Below, one piece after another: positions 53,554 to 61,810 of a stretch of 64,000 bases of DNA. Under the pieces are notes generated by a model. That model ran no database searches. It was not told the DNA's origin and saw only the letters and a program-made list of their open reading frames with translations. The stretch comes from Cytophagales bacterium UBA2561 (GTDB lineage: Bacteria > Bacteroidota > Bacteroidia > Cytophagales > Thermoflexibacteraceae), in NCBI GenBank assembly GCA_002340355.1, contig DDLX01000043.1, forward strand, positions 248,001 to 312,000. The letters run 5' to 3'. Each line of letters begins with the position of its first letter. The stretch's first letter is position 1. The position numbers and the translations under genes are program-made.

Positions 53554-55719
53554 ATGGGCAAAATCGCCAAAAGATATGCTGTAAAACATGGCATTAATTA
53601 TTCTCTAAACTGGTTTCGTTGGAGAATTCTTTTTTTGTGGTTGAATGGAATGATATTTCCAAGCATTGGAAATACTGCTGAAGTAGATAGCCTAATTCAG
53701 ATTTTACCTACACTAAAGGGGAAAGAAAAGGTTGAGGTATTAAATCGTATTACTTGGAAACTCCGAAAAAAGAAGTTAGATTCTGCTTTACAGTATGGTG
53801 AAAAAGCGATTCCGCTTGCCGAAAAACTTGGACTCAAGAAGGAACTGGCAAGAGCTAATAATTTTGTAGGTGTGATTTTTCGAAATAAAGGAAATTATAT
53901 TTATGCTCTAAATCATTTTTATCAAGCTTTACAAATAGCTGAAAAAGAGGGTTTTATATTAGAAACTGCTTATTCCTATAATAATATTGGTGATATTCTG
54001 AGCAGACAAGGGAAAAATAAGGAAGCAGGAGAAAACATTGAAAAAGCAATTGAATTTTTTGATAAAGCCAAGGATAAACGAGGTAAAGCTTATGGATATA
54101 TTCGACTTGGAGAAGTCTATCAAGCGGATAGTTTGTATGATAAGGCTTTAGAAAAATATCGAGAATGCTTGAGAATTCGTATTGAAGAAATTGAAGAGGA
54201 TATAGATGGACTCCAATCTATTCGGAATCGTATTGGACAAATTTATAACTTAACCCAAAAATATGATTCAGCTCTACAAAGCTACTGGGAAGCATTGCGA
54301 ATTGCCCAAGAAATTGGTGATAAAAAAGGCATTTCAGGCAATACGGCAGACATTGCGATAGTATATAAAAATTTAGAAAAATATGACTCTGCCATTTATT
54401 TCGGAGAAAAAGCTTTAGATGTGGCTCTGGAAGTAGGAGTGGCTCAATTCATTCAGAAATCAACAGGAGTATTGGCAGAATTATATGCTCGAAAAGAACA
54501 GGGAAATTTCCAAAGAGCATATGAATTGGCTAAATTATTTTCAGATGCTCAAACTGAGTTGATTCGTGAAGAAAATCAAAAAATTCTCCTTTCCCTCCAA
54601 ACTGAGTATCAAATTCAAAAACAACAATCTGAAATTGAACTGCTTAATAAAAATAAACATATCCAGCAGTTAGTAATGGGGGCTTTAGTGGTAGGGTTAG
54701 TTCTATTAGCAAGTTGGTTGTTTTCGATGCGAAAAGCGGCTCTTTTACGGAAGGAAAACTATAAACGATTAGAAGAACAAAAAAACGAAATTGAGACACA
54801 AGCCGAGAGTTTGGCACAAGCCAACAATGCGATTAATGCTCAAAAGTTTGCGATCGAAGAAAAAAATGCTACTTTAGAAGATACTTTACAAAAACTCAAA
54901 ACCGCTCAAACCAAAATTGCTGAGGCAGAAAAAATGGCTTCCTTAGGACAAATGGTAGCAGGTATTGCGCATGAATTGAATAATCCAATAAATTTTGTAT
55001 ATGCAGGAACAGAATCCTTACAAACAATTTTGGAAGACATTACTGAAATTTTGGAAAAATATGAAGAAATAGATACTACGTCTACTGATAAACTCCGTGA
55101 TTTACAGGAAGAAATCCGAGAACTTAAGGAAGACTTGGAGTATGAAGAAATGAAGGAAGATGTCTTTCAGTTACTGGCAGATATTCATAATGGTGCCACC
55201 CGAACGACTGAAATTGTAACAGGATTACGAACATTTGCCCGAATGGACTCTAAACAAGCACAGTCCAATGATATTCATCAAAACTTGGACTCGACACTCG
55301 TTATTTTGAACCATAAGATCGAAGAGCGCATTGATATTCACAAGAACTATGATCGTGATTTGCCGTTTGTAACCTGTTTCCCCGGACAACTCAACCAAGT
55401 CTTTATGAATATTTTGTCGAATGCGATTCAAGCCATTCAGGAACGAGGGGAAATTCATATTGAAACTCAACGACTAGAAGGAGAACAAATTCAAATTTTG
55501 ATTTCGGACAATGGGAAAGGAATGGATAAAAAAACGCAAGAAAGCATTTTTAAACCATTTTATACAACCAAAGCCGTAGGGGAAGGACAAGGATTAGGAT
55601 TAGCAATTACTGCTGAAATTGTGGAACGTCATCACGGAAAAATTGAGGTCGAAAGTCAAGAAAATCAAGGAACAACTTTTAAGGTTATTTTACCCATTCA
55701 AGCCATTCAATCTGAATAA
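53554..55719 (+). CDS. TPR sensor histidine kinase, tandem copy 1
   Basis: The ATG at 53554 is preferred; the frame opens with a GTG at 53497. About 721 residues: a possible N-terminal membrane or signal segment near residues 20-40, six to seven TPR units (ARANNFVGVIFRNKGNYIYA and following repeats), one membrane helix near residue 375, a coiled coil, the H-box MASLGQMVAGIAHELNNPIN (His 473), the acidic spacer ELKEDLEYEEM and a HATPase domain (SDNGKGMD, GEGQGLGLAITAEI). It is a close paralog of the next gene, 28 nt downstream, and of the kinase at 39273. Confidence 0.92.
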   Translation: MGKIAKRYAVKHGINYSLNWFRWRILFLWLNGMIFPSIGNTAEVDSLIQILPTLKGKEKVEVLNRITWKLRKKKLDSALQYGEKAIPLAEKLGLKKELARANNFVGVIFRNKGNYIYALNHFYQALQIAEKEGFILETAYSYNNIGDILSRQGKNKEAGENIEKAIEFFDKAKDKRGKAYGYIRLGEVYQADSLYDKALEKYRECLRIRIEEIEEDIDGLQSIRNRIGQIYNLTQKYDSALQSYWEALRIAQEIGDKKGISGNTADIAIVYKNLEKYDSAIYFGEKALDVALEVGVAQFIQKSTGVLAELYARKEQGNFQRAYELAKLFSDAQTELIREENQKILLSLQTEYQIQKQQSEIELLNKNKHIQQLVMGALVVGLVLLASWLFSMRKAALLRKENYKRLEEQKNEIETQAESLAQANNAINAQKFAIEEKNATLEDTLQKLKTAQTKIAEAEKMASLGQMVAGIAHELNNPINFVYAGTESLQTILEDITEILEKYEEIDTTSTDKLRDLQEEIRELKEDLEYEEMKEDVFQLLADIHNGATRTTEIVTGLRTFARMDSKQAQSNDIHQNLDSTLVILNHKIEERIDIHKNYDRDLPFVTCFPGQLNQVFMNILSNAIQAIQERGEIHIETQRLEGEQIQILISDNGKGMDKKTQESIFKPFYTTKAVGEGQGLGLAITAEIVERHHGKIEVESQENQGTTFKVILPIQAIQSE

Positions 55720-55747
55720 TTATACTTCAAATCAGTTTGTCAATCTA

Positions 55748-57892
55748 ATGAACAGCAAAAGATACGTTCAAAAAATAGTGAAATATTACATTTGGCTCGG
55801 AATAATGATTATTGGGGTATTTTTCAATGATAATGTTTCTGCGAAAACATCTCAAAGGATGGAGGTAGATAGCTTGATTCAGGTTTTACCTACTTTATCC
55901 AATTTGTCACGTGTAAAGATTCTAAATCGCTTAACATGGAAGTTACGTAATACTGATTTAGATTCTGCTCAACGATTTGGGGAGGAAGCCATTCATTTGG
56001 CAGAGCAGTTGGAGGCTTGGAAAGAATTGGTAGATGCCTACAGTTTTACAGGCATTGTTTTACGAAATAAAGGAAATTATATTTATGCACTAAATTATTT
56101 CTATCAAGCATTACATCTCTCTGAAAAACATAATTTTACCTTAAATACAGCTTACTCTTATAATAATATTGGTGATGCTCTTGGGAAACAAGGAAAGAAT
56201 CAAGAGGCTCGTGAAAATATTCTGAAAGCAATTCCTTTTTTTCAAAAATCACAAAATAAACGAGGAGAAGCCTATGGTTATATTCGACTCGGTGAGATCT
56301 ATCAAGAAGATAGTTTATATTTAGAAGCTTTGGAGGCTTATAGACGTTGTCTGGGAATTCGTTTGGAAGCTGCCCGAGATACTGCAGGAATTTTAGCAGT
56401 GGAAAACCGAATAGGACAAATCCACGAATTGACCCAAAGTTATGATTCGGCACTTTTATATTATCATCATTCCTTGTACCTATCTGAGACGATGCCACAA
56501 CCACTTGGAATTGCAGGAAATACGAACTATTTAGCTTCTGTTCATTATCAATTACATGACCATGACTCTGCGATTTATTATGCCAAAAAATCATTACAAG
56601 TCGCTAATAAAGTGGGAGTTAATAGAGTTATACGCCGAAATGCCAAATTATTAGCCAAGATTTATTCACAAAGAGAAAATTATCAAAAAGCTTATGAAAT
56701 GACTCGTATATTTTCTGAGGCTCATGCAAAACTCATGCGTGAAAAAACAAACAAAACAATGAAATCCTTACATATTGAATATCAGGTTCAAAAACAGGAA
56801 TCTAAAATTAAACTATTAAATAAAGATAAAGACTTTTGGCAATTATTTACATGGGCATTAATTATTGGAGCTGTTTTATTAGTAGGATTATTAATCTTTA
56901 TGGTTTGGGTAGCACGACAACGCCAAAAAGGATATCAAAAACTCAGTGAACAAAAAGAAGAAATAGAACAACAAACTGAGAAATTAACAGAGGCTAATAT
57001 TGCGGTACAGGCTCAAAAGGAAGTTTGGGAACATAAAAACAAAACTTTAGAAAAAGCACTAGAGGAATTAAAAACAGCTCAAACCAAAATTGCTAAATCA
57101 GAACAAATGGCTTCCTTGGGGCAAATGGTGACAGGAATATCACATGAATTGAGTAATCCGATAAATTTTGTGTACACAGGAACAGAATCACTTCAGACGA
57201 TACTGAAAGATTTGACTGAAATTTTAGATAAATATGACCAAGCAGATAAAATATCTCCTGAGCAATTAACTGATTTTCAGGAAGAAATATTAGAATTAAA
57301 AGAAGATTTAGAATATCAAGAAATGCAAGAAGATACGTTTTTACTTCTGAAAGATATTCATCATGGCGCAACCCAAACGGCTAATGTCATAACTAGTTTA
57401 CGAACTTTTGCCCGTATGGATTCCAAAATGGCAATTTCTACAGATATTCATCAAAGTTTAGATTCAACCTTAGTTATTTTGAATCGAAAGCTGGAAGACC
57501 GTATTGAAGTTAAGAAAAAATATCAGAAAAATTTGCCTTTTGTAACCTGTTTTTCAGGACAAATTAACCAAGTTTTTATGAACATTTTGTTGAATGCTTT
57601 TGAGGCAATTGAGGGCGAAGGAAAAGTTAAAGTTTGTACTGAACTTACTGAAAATGAAAAAGTTAAAATTTCCATTTCAGATAATGGTAAAGGGATGGAT
57701 ATGAAAACTCAAAAGCACATATTTGATACCTTTTTTACGACCAAAGATACTGAATCTCACAAAGGTTTAGGACTTTCTATTACGACTGATATTTTGCAAC
57801 GACATCAAGGTAAAATTGAGATTGAAAGTCACAAAAATCAAGGAACAACCGTTATCGTTATACTTCCAATTCACCCAAAACTTGAAGTATAA
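55748..57892 (+). CDS. TPR sensor histidine kinase, tandem copy 2
   Basis: The ATG at 55748 (714 residues) is preferred; the frame continues upstream into the end of the previous gene with only a TTG at 55619. The layout equals copy 1: an N-terminal hydrophobic segment up to NVSAKTSQ, TPR units starting VDAYSFTGIVLRNKGNYIYA, a membrane helix near residue 370, a coiled coil, an H-box (MASLGQMVTGISHELSNPIN, His 466), an acidic spacer and a HATPase domain (SDNGKGMD, SHKGLGLSITTDI). In the H-box Asn-Asn-Pro is changed to Ser-Asn-Pro, and the last G-box region has lost GEG, so this copy has diverged more. Confidence 0.92.
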   Translation: MNSKRYVQKIVKYYIWLGIMIIGVFFNDNVSAKTSQRMEVDSLIQVLPTLSNLSRVKILNRLTWKLRNTDLDSAQRFGEEAIHLAEQLEAWKELVDAYSFTGIVLRNKGNYIYALNYFYQALHLSEKHNFTLNTAYSYNNIGDALGKQGKNQEARENILKAIPFFQKSQNKRGEAYGYIRLGEIYQEDSLYLEALEAYRRCLGIRLEAARDTAGILAVENRIGQIHELTQSYDSALLYYHHSLYLSETMPQPLGIAGNTNYLASVHYQLHDHDSAIYYAKKSLQVANKVGVNRVIRRNAKLLAKIYSQRENYQKAYEMTRIFSEAHAKLMREKTNKTMKSLHIEYQVQKQESKIKLLNKDKDFWQLFTWALIIGAVLLVGLLIFMVWVARQRQKGYQKLSEQKEEIEQQTEKLTEANIAVQAQKEVWEHKNKTLEKALEELKTAQTKIAKSEQMASLGQMVTGISHELSNPINFVYTGTESLQTILKDLTEILDKYDQADKISPEQLTDFQEEILELKEDLEYQEMQEDTFLLLKDIHHGATQTANVITSLRTFARMDSKMAISTDIHQSLDSTLVILNRKLEDRIEVKKKYQKNLPFVTCFSGQINQVFMNILLNAFEAIEGEGKVKVCTELTENEKVKISISDNGKGMDMKTQKHIFDTFFTTKDTESHKGLGLSITTDILQRHQGKIEIESHKNQGTTVIVILPIHPKLEV

Positions 57893-58031
57893 TTTGAAGC
57901 GTAATTTTGAGTTTATATTGCATTTCTCACTCCTTCTAAAATAATGAAAAGTAGGTTTAACTTCTAATTAACAGCTCCCACTTGAGTTTAGACGTATAGT
58001 TGCCTATAAAATTTCGATAAAAATATAGACC

Positions 58032-58062
58032 TTTGACAAAACGTCAGACTGTTATAATTTTG
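58032..58062 (+). promoter_or_regulatory. Promoter of lolA
   Basis: TTTG (58032-58035), a 19-nt spacer and TAATTTTG (58055-58062) match the Bacteroidota consensus. It lies 43 nt before the lolA ATG. Confidence 0.75.
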
Positions 58063-58105
58063 TTGTGCCATTTATTTTTATCATTTCATAAATCAATACA
58101 AACAG

Positions 58106-58747
58106 ATGAAACCCCAAAAAATACTTTTGTTGATTTTCAGTTTATTAGGAGCTGTAAACTTGTTAAATGCGCAAAGTACTTCCGACCCTAATGCTAAAAA
58201 AATTCTGGATGCCATGAGTGTCAATTATAAAAATATGAAATCCTATGGAGCAGATTTCACATATAGTGTTTTGAATTCCAAAGACAAAACACTTGAAAAA
58301 ATGCAAGGGAGTATCAAGGTGCAAGGAAATAAATATGCCTTGAAAATGGACGGACAACAAATTTTTAATGATGGAAAGAAAGTTTGGACATTTATCCCTG
58401 AAGATGAAGAAGTTACGGTTACAGATTACGATACTGAAGAAGGTGATGTAAGTCCTGCCGAAGTTTATCAGATGTATAAAAAAGGTTTTCGTTATCATCT
58501 TATCGAAGACAAAGGTGGTATTCAAGTCATTGATCTTACTCCGACTGACCGTAATAAAGAATATTTTAAGATTCGTTTAAATATTTCTAAGGCAGATAAA
58601 CGTTTGAAAAGCTGGAAAATTTTTGAAAAAAGTGGACGGCGTTATTTGTATGCAGTGAGTAGTTTTAAGTCTAATATTTCGGTTAAATCAACTGATTTTC
58701 AATTTAATAAGGCAAAATATCCTAATGTGGAAGTAGTTGAATTATAA
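58106..58747 (+). CDS. lolA: Outer-membrane lipoprotein carrier protein LolA
   Basis: Periplasmic chaperone that carries lipoproteins from the inner-membrane Lol transporter to the outer membrane. The 213-residue protein has a signal peptide ending LLNAQ, then the LolA fold: KKILDAMSVNYKNMKSYGADF, a strand-rich body with MDGQQIFNDGKKVWTFIPEDEEV near residues 90-112, and a Leu/Lys-rich C-terminal half. Length is normal. It has its own promoter and terminator. Confidence 0.92.
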   Translation: MKPQKILLLIFSLLGAVNLLNAQSTSDPNAKKILDAMSVNYKNMKSYGADFTYSVLNSKDKTLEKMQGSIKVQGNKYALKMDGQQIFNDGKKVWTFIPEDEEVTVTDYDTEEGDVSPAEVYQMYKKGFRYHLIEDKGGIQVIDLTPTDRNKEYFKIRLNISKADKRLKSWKIFEKSGRRYLYAVSSFKSNISVKSTDFQFNKAKYPNVEVVEL

Positions 58748-58768
58748 TCTCAATTTAATTGAGAATAG

Positions 58769-58808
58769 AGACTTGTTAAGTTTTCAAAACCTGACAAGTC
58801 TTTTTTTT
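58769..58808 (+). terminator. Terminator of lolA
   Basis: AGACTTGT (58769-58776) pairs with ACAAGTCT (58794-58801), followed by T7. It lies 22 nt after the lolA stop. Confidence 0.82.
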
Positions 58809-58834
58809 GAGAAGATATTTTTCTATGAAAAACG

Positions 58835-59785
58835 TTAGTTGGTTTTCAATTCTGTTTCAGCTAAGGAATAAAAAGCTTTCCGAAGCAAGGAATCAACCGA
58901 CCTAACCTCCACAAAATCACTTTTATAATTCAAACTATTGGGATGAGTATCAGTTACTATCATTTTTTCAATAAGTCCAGAATCCTGAATACGTTGTACG
59001 GCTTGAGCAGGAAAAACCCCATGAGTGGCTACCGTAAAAATCTTGAGTGCGCCTTCTCGTTTGTAGGCTTCTGCCGCCCGAACTAATGAACCTCCTGTCC
59101 GAATCATATCATCATAAATCACAACGGTTTTATTTTTGACATCGGCATTTACGCCTGTAATGGAAGTATCTGTTCCTGAAAAACGGCGTTTATAAACAAA
59201 GGCGGCTGCCACTCCTAAATCTCTTGCCAAAGACTCAATCCACTTGGCACGACCCGCATCCGTAGAAGCCAATACAAAATTTTCACCCCCTAAATCACGT
59301 GCCGCTTGTGTGATAATATCTTTGGCGTAAAGGTGAAAAGTGCGTAATTCCCCTTCAAAATAAAATTGAATCCCCGAAACGTGCAAATCAATCATGATTG
59401 CCCGATTTCCCATATAAGCTTGTGGAATCGAAGAAAGTAATTTTGCCCGATTTTTTGCCGTTACGATTTCCCGTTTTTTAGTGGCTCTTTCCATAGTTGA
59501 ATAACCAAAAAAAGGAATGACTAAATTTAATTTTCGAACACCATAAGCCACTAAACCACAGGCTATATCATACAATTCAAGCATCTCAGTATCCGAAATT
59601 GTCCCACCAATTAAAATGGCATCTTGATTTTGAACACGTTCTATGATGCGGTAATATTTTTCGCCATCAGGAAAAATTTTCTTTTCGATTTTTCCCTCTG
59701 AAAAAAGGTCAGATTTCAGTAAGGATTCTTTGAGATAGCTATATTTTTCAGTAGAAAAAACTACAAAACGATTATTATTTGCCAT
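58835..59785 (-). CDS. prs: Divergent ribose-phosphate pyrophosphokinase (PRPP synthetase)
   Basis: A 316-residue protein of the PRPP-synthetase family. The metal/ATP loop region is recognisable as MIDLHVSGIQFYFEG (usual form DLHAxQIQGFF) near residue 132, and the PRPP-binding loop as VIYDDMIRTGGSLV near residue 223 (usual DDMIDTGGT). FPDGEKYYRI near residue 39 matches the N-terminal FxDGE motif. The Asp-to-Arg change in the PRPP loop and the altered histidine loop make it a divergent member, so activity or substrate could differ. It stands alone between lolA and an M61 peptidase gene. Confidence 0.82.
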   Translation of the reverse strand: MANNNRFVVFSTEKYSYLKESLLKSDLFSEGKIEKKIFPDGEKYYRIIERVQNQDAILIGGTISDTEMLELYDIACGLVAYGVRKLNLVIPFFGYSTMERATKKREIVTAKNRAKLLSSIPQAYMGNRAIMIDLHVSGIQFYFEGELRTFHLYAKDIITQAARDLGGENFVLASTDAGRAKWIESLARDLGVAAAFVYKRRFSGTDTSITGVNADVKNKTVVIYDDMIRTGGSLVRAAEAYKREGALKIFTVATHGVFPAQAVQRIQDSGLIEKMIVTDTHPNSLNYKSDFVEVRSVDSLLRKAFYSLAETELKTN

Positions 59786-59861
59786 AATTTATAAGGAGAT
59801 TTTGGATAGAAATCGAATTAAAAAAGTTAAACAATAATATAAAAATACTTCAATTCAATTT

Positions 59862-61571
59862 CTAAATGTAAGTTTGCCAAGCCTCAAAATTTTGTTGTTG
59901 AGATTCGGTCATATTTACTTTTTTTCGAATTTGGAATTGCGGAAAATAACTTTCTTCATGAGGTGTGAGTTCCAAATTCAATTCTTGTCCAATCCGTTTA
60001 ATAGTAAAATTTAGTTTAATTAAATTGTTTTCTGGAAATGAAAAATTAGAACTAAATTTTTGTCCATTAATTTGTAAAATTTCATCGCCTACCGTCAAAG
60101 CAAAATCAGCAGGGGAATTAGTGGCAATTCGCCAAATTGTACCGTTATTGGGTAATGTTTGAATTCCAAAAATCTCTTCTAATTTAGTTTTGGCAGGTAC
60201 TTTTTGGAGTTCACAACCGATAAAATTTAGAGATTCACGAAGTGGATTTTCGAGGGGTTCAGTACCAAAAATATATTTTTCAAAAAAATCATTCAAATCT
60301 GTTCCTGCTACTAAATTGACTGATTCAATATAATTCTTACAAGTGTACCCAATTTCTGATTTTCCGTAATTTTTCCATAACAACCGCATGACATTATCTA
60401 AGGATTTTTGATTTTGGGTTAGTTCTCGAATTTTGAGGTCAAGCATAAATGCCGTAATTGCTCCCTTGACATAAATCGAAGTTTTACGGTTTGGAATACC
60501 AAGTTCATAACCATCTAACCACAAATCTGTAGAAGATTCTGCCACCGATTTATAGAATCGTCCATGATTATCAAAGTGTCTTTTAAAGAGTTGATTTAGT
60601 TCCTTGAAATAATCAGCTTCTGACCAAACTTTACTTCTAAATAACAGGTAATCACCGTAATAAGTAGTTAACCCTTCAATTACAAAACCTGTTTCAAAGT
60701 AATTTTCGTGGTCAAAATTATACGGTGAAAGTTCGGTAGGTCGAATCCGAATAGCATTCCAAAAATGAAAAAGTTCATGAGAAGAAATACCTAAAATGTC
60801 GGCATGATAAAAATTCTCGAAATCAGAATCTTTTCCCATAACAATCATTGTCGAATTTCGATGCTCTACACCATGATATTGTTTAATAGGCAAAATCAAG
60901 AATAAAAAATGATAATCCGAAGCAGGAAATTCTTGGAAAAGTTTTAGTTGAATTTCTGTAAATTCTTGAAAATCAGTTTTTATTTTCTCCCAATTTGGGC
61001 TAACATTGCCTTCAAACCAAAGATGAAAAGTAGTATCAAAACCTTCACATTGGTACGTTTGATGTTTCAAATTAGGACTTGCCATCAGTGGAGCATCTAC
61101 CAACTCATAAAAATTTGGAGCAAAAAGTATCTGATTTTTTTGGTCTAAACTACAAGCAATTTGATAATTTTTAGGAATTTCAAGCTTGATTTCATAAGGT
61201 TCATTCATTCGGTCTTTGAGATAAAAGGCGCAAGTTATCCAATTGATATACAATAAATTATCAGTAAGACAACTTCCGCCAGCATCTACTTGGCGGGCAA
61301 AATATTCGTATTTTACGGTAATCTTATTCGTGTTTTGAGTCTGAATTTGCCATATGCTTTTGTTTGTTTTTCGATAGGGTAGGGGAGAACCATTTTCAGA
61401 ATAGACTTCAAAACGGCGGATATTTTTGGCAAAATTCTGAATTTGATAGCGTCCTGGTCGCCAATTGGGAAGATGTAATTCTAAAGTATCCGTAGAAATG
61501 TCATCAATAACAAGCTCCAAATCCAAAAAACTACGGTGTGGATATTGATAAGAAATCGTATATTTTAACAT
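59862..61571 (-). CDS. M61-family aminopeptidase with PDZ domain
   Basis: A 569-residue metallopeptidase of the M61 (glycyl aminopeptidase) family. An N-terminal strand-rich domain (residues about 1-165) precedes the catalytic domain with the zinc motif HELFHFWN (HExxH) near residue 262 and the downstream ligand in FVIEGLTTYYGD near residue 290. A PDZ domain follows from about residue 455 (ADFALTVGDEILQINGQKF). No signal peptide is evident at the chosen start, suggesting a cytosolic or non-classically placed enzyme. It is divergent from guaA. Confidence 0.92.
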   Translation of the reverse strand: MLKYTISYQYPHRSFLDLELVIDDISTDTLELHLPNWRPGRYQIQNFAKNIRRFEVYSENGSPLPYRKTNKSIWQIQTQNTNKITVKYEYFARQVDAGGSCLTDNLLYINWITCAFYLKDRMNEPYEIKLEIPKNYQIACSLDQKNQILFAPNFYELVDAPLMASPNLKHQTYQCEGFDTTFHLWFEGNVSPNWEKIKTDFQEFTEIQLKLFQEFPASDYHFLFLILPIKQYHGVEHRNSTMIVMGKDSDFENFYHADILGISSHELFHFWNAIRIRPTELSPYNFDHENYFETGFVIEGLTTYYGDYLLFRSKVWSEADYFKELNQLFKRHFDNHGRFYKSVAESSTDLWLDGYELGIPNRKTSIYVKGAITAFMLDLKIRELTQNQKSLDNVMRLLWKNYGKSEIGYTCKNYIESVNLVAGTDLNDFFEKYIFGTEPLENPLRESLNFIGCELQKVPAKTKLEEIFGIQTLPNNGTIWRIATNSPADFALTVGDEILQINGQKFSSNFSFPENNLIKLNFTIKRIGQELNLELTPHEESYFPQFQIRKKVNMTESQQQNFEAWQTYI

Positions 61572-61679
61572 TTAAAATTGTTTTTATCCTAAAAATCACA
61601 TTCAAATTTATTGACTTTATTTCTTTTAAATCAGAAACAAAATCTAAAGTTATTTCTAAATAATCTGAGACAATTCTCG

Positions 61680-61687
61680 TACTTTTG
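61680..61687 (+). promoter_or_regulatory. Probable guaA -7 element
   Basis: TACTTTTG (61680-61687) fits TAnnTTTG; the only upstream candidate is TTTC at 23 nt, so the match is partial. It predicts a guaA leader of about 115 nt. Confidence 0.45.
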
Positions 61688-61746
61688 CTTTTTGCTAATT
61701 TTCACACTTTATTATTTAAGAATCAGAAAAACAAGCCACTAATTGA

Positions 61747-61760
61747 GCCAAAATTTTGGC
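61747..61760. promoter_or_regulatory. Perfect 14-bp palindrome in the guaA leader
   Basis: GCCAAAATTTTGGC is a perfect dyad without a spacer. It lies 50 nt before the guaA ATG and downstream of the putative promoter. It could be a repressor operator; as RNA it would make only a poor hairpin because it has no loop. Confidence 0.4.
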
Positions 61761-61810
61761 AATAATTTCCTCAAATTGCTTGATATTTTCTGTCCAAATT
61801 CGTTGAAATT

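Noticed and set aside
55619..55747. Upstream extension of the third tandem kinase into the preceding gene
   Set aside because: It overlaps the coding end of the preceding kinase and begins with TTG; the ATG at 55748 opens a proper N-terminal hydrophobic segment.
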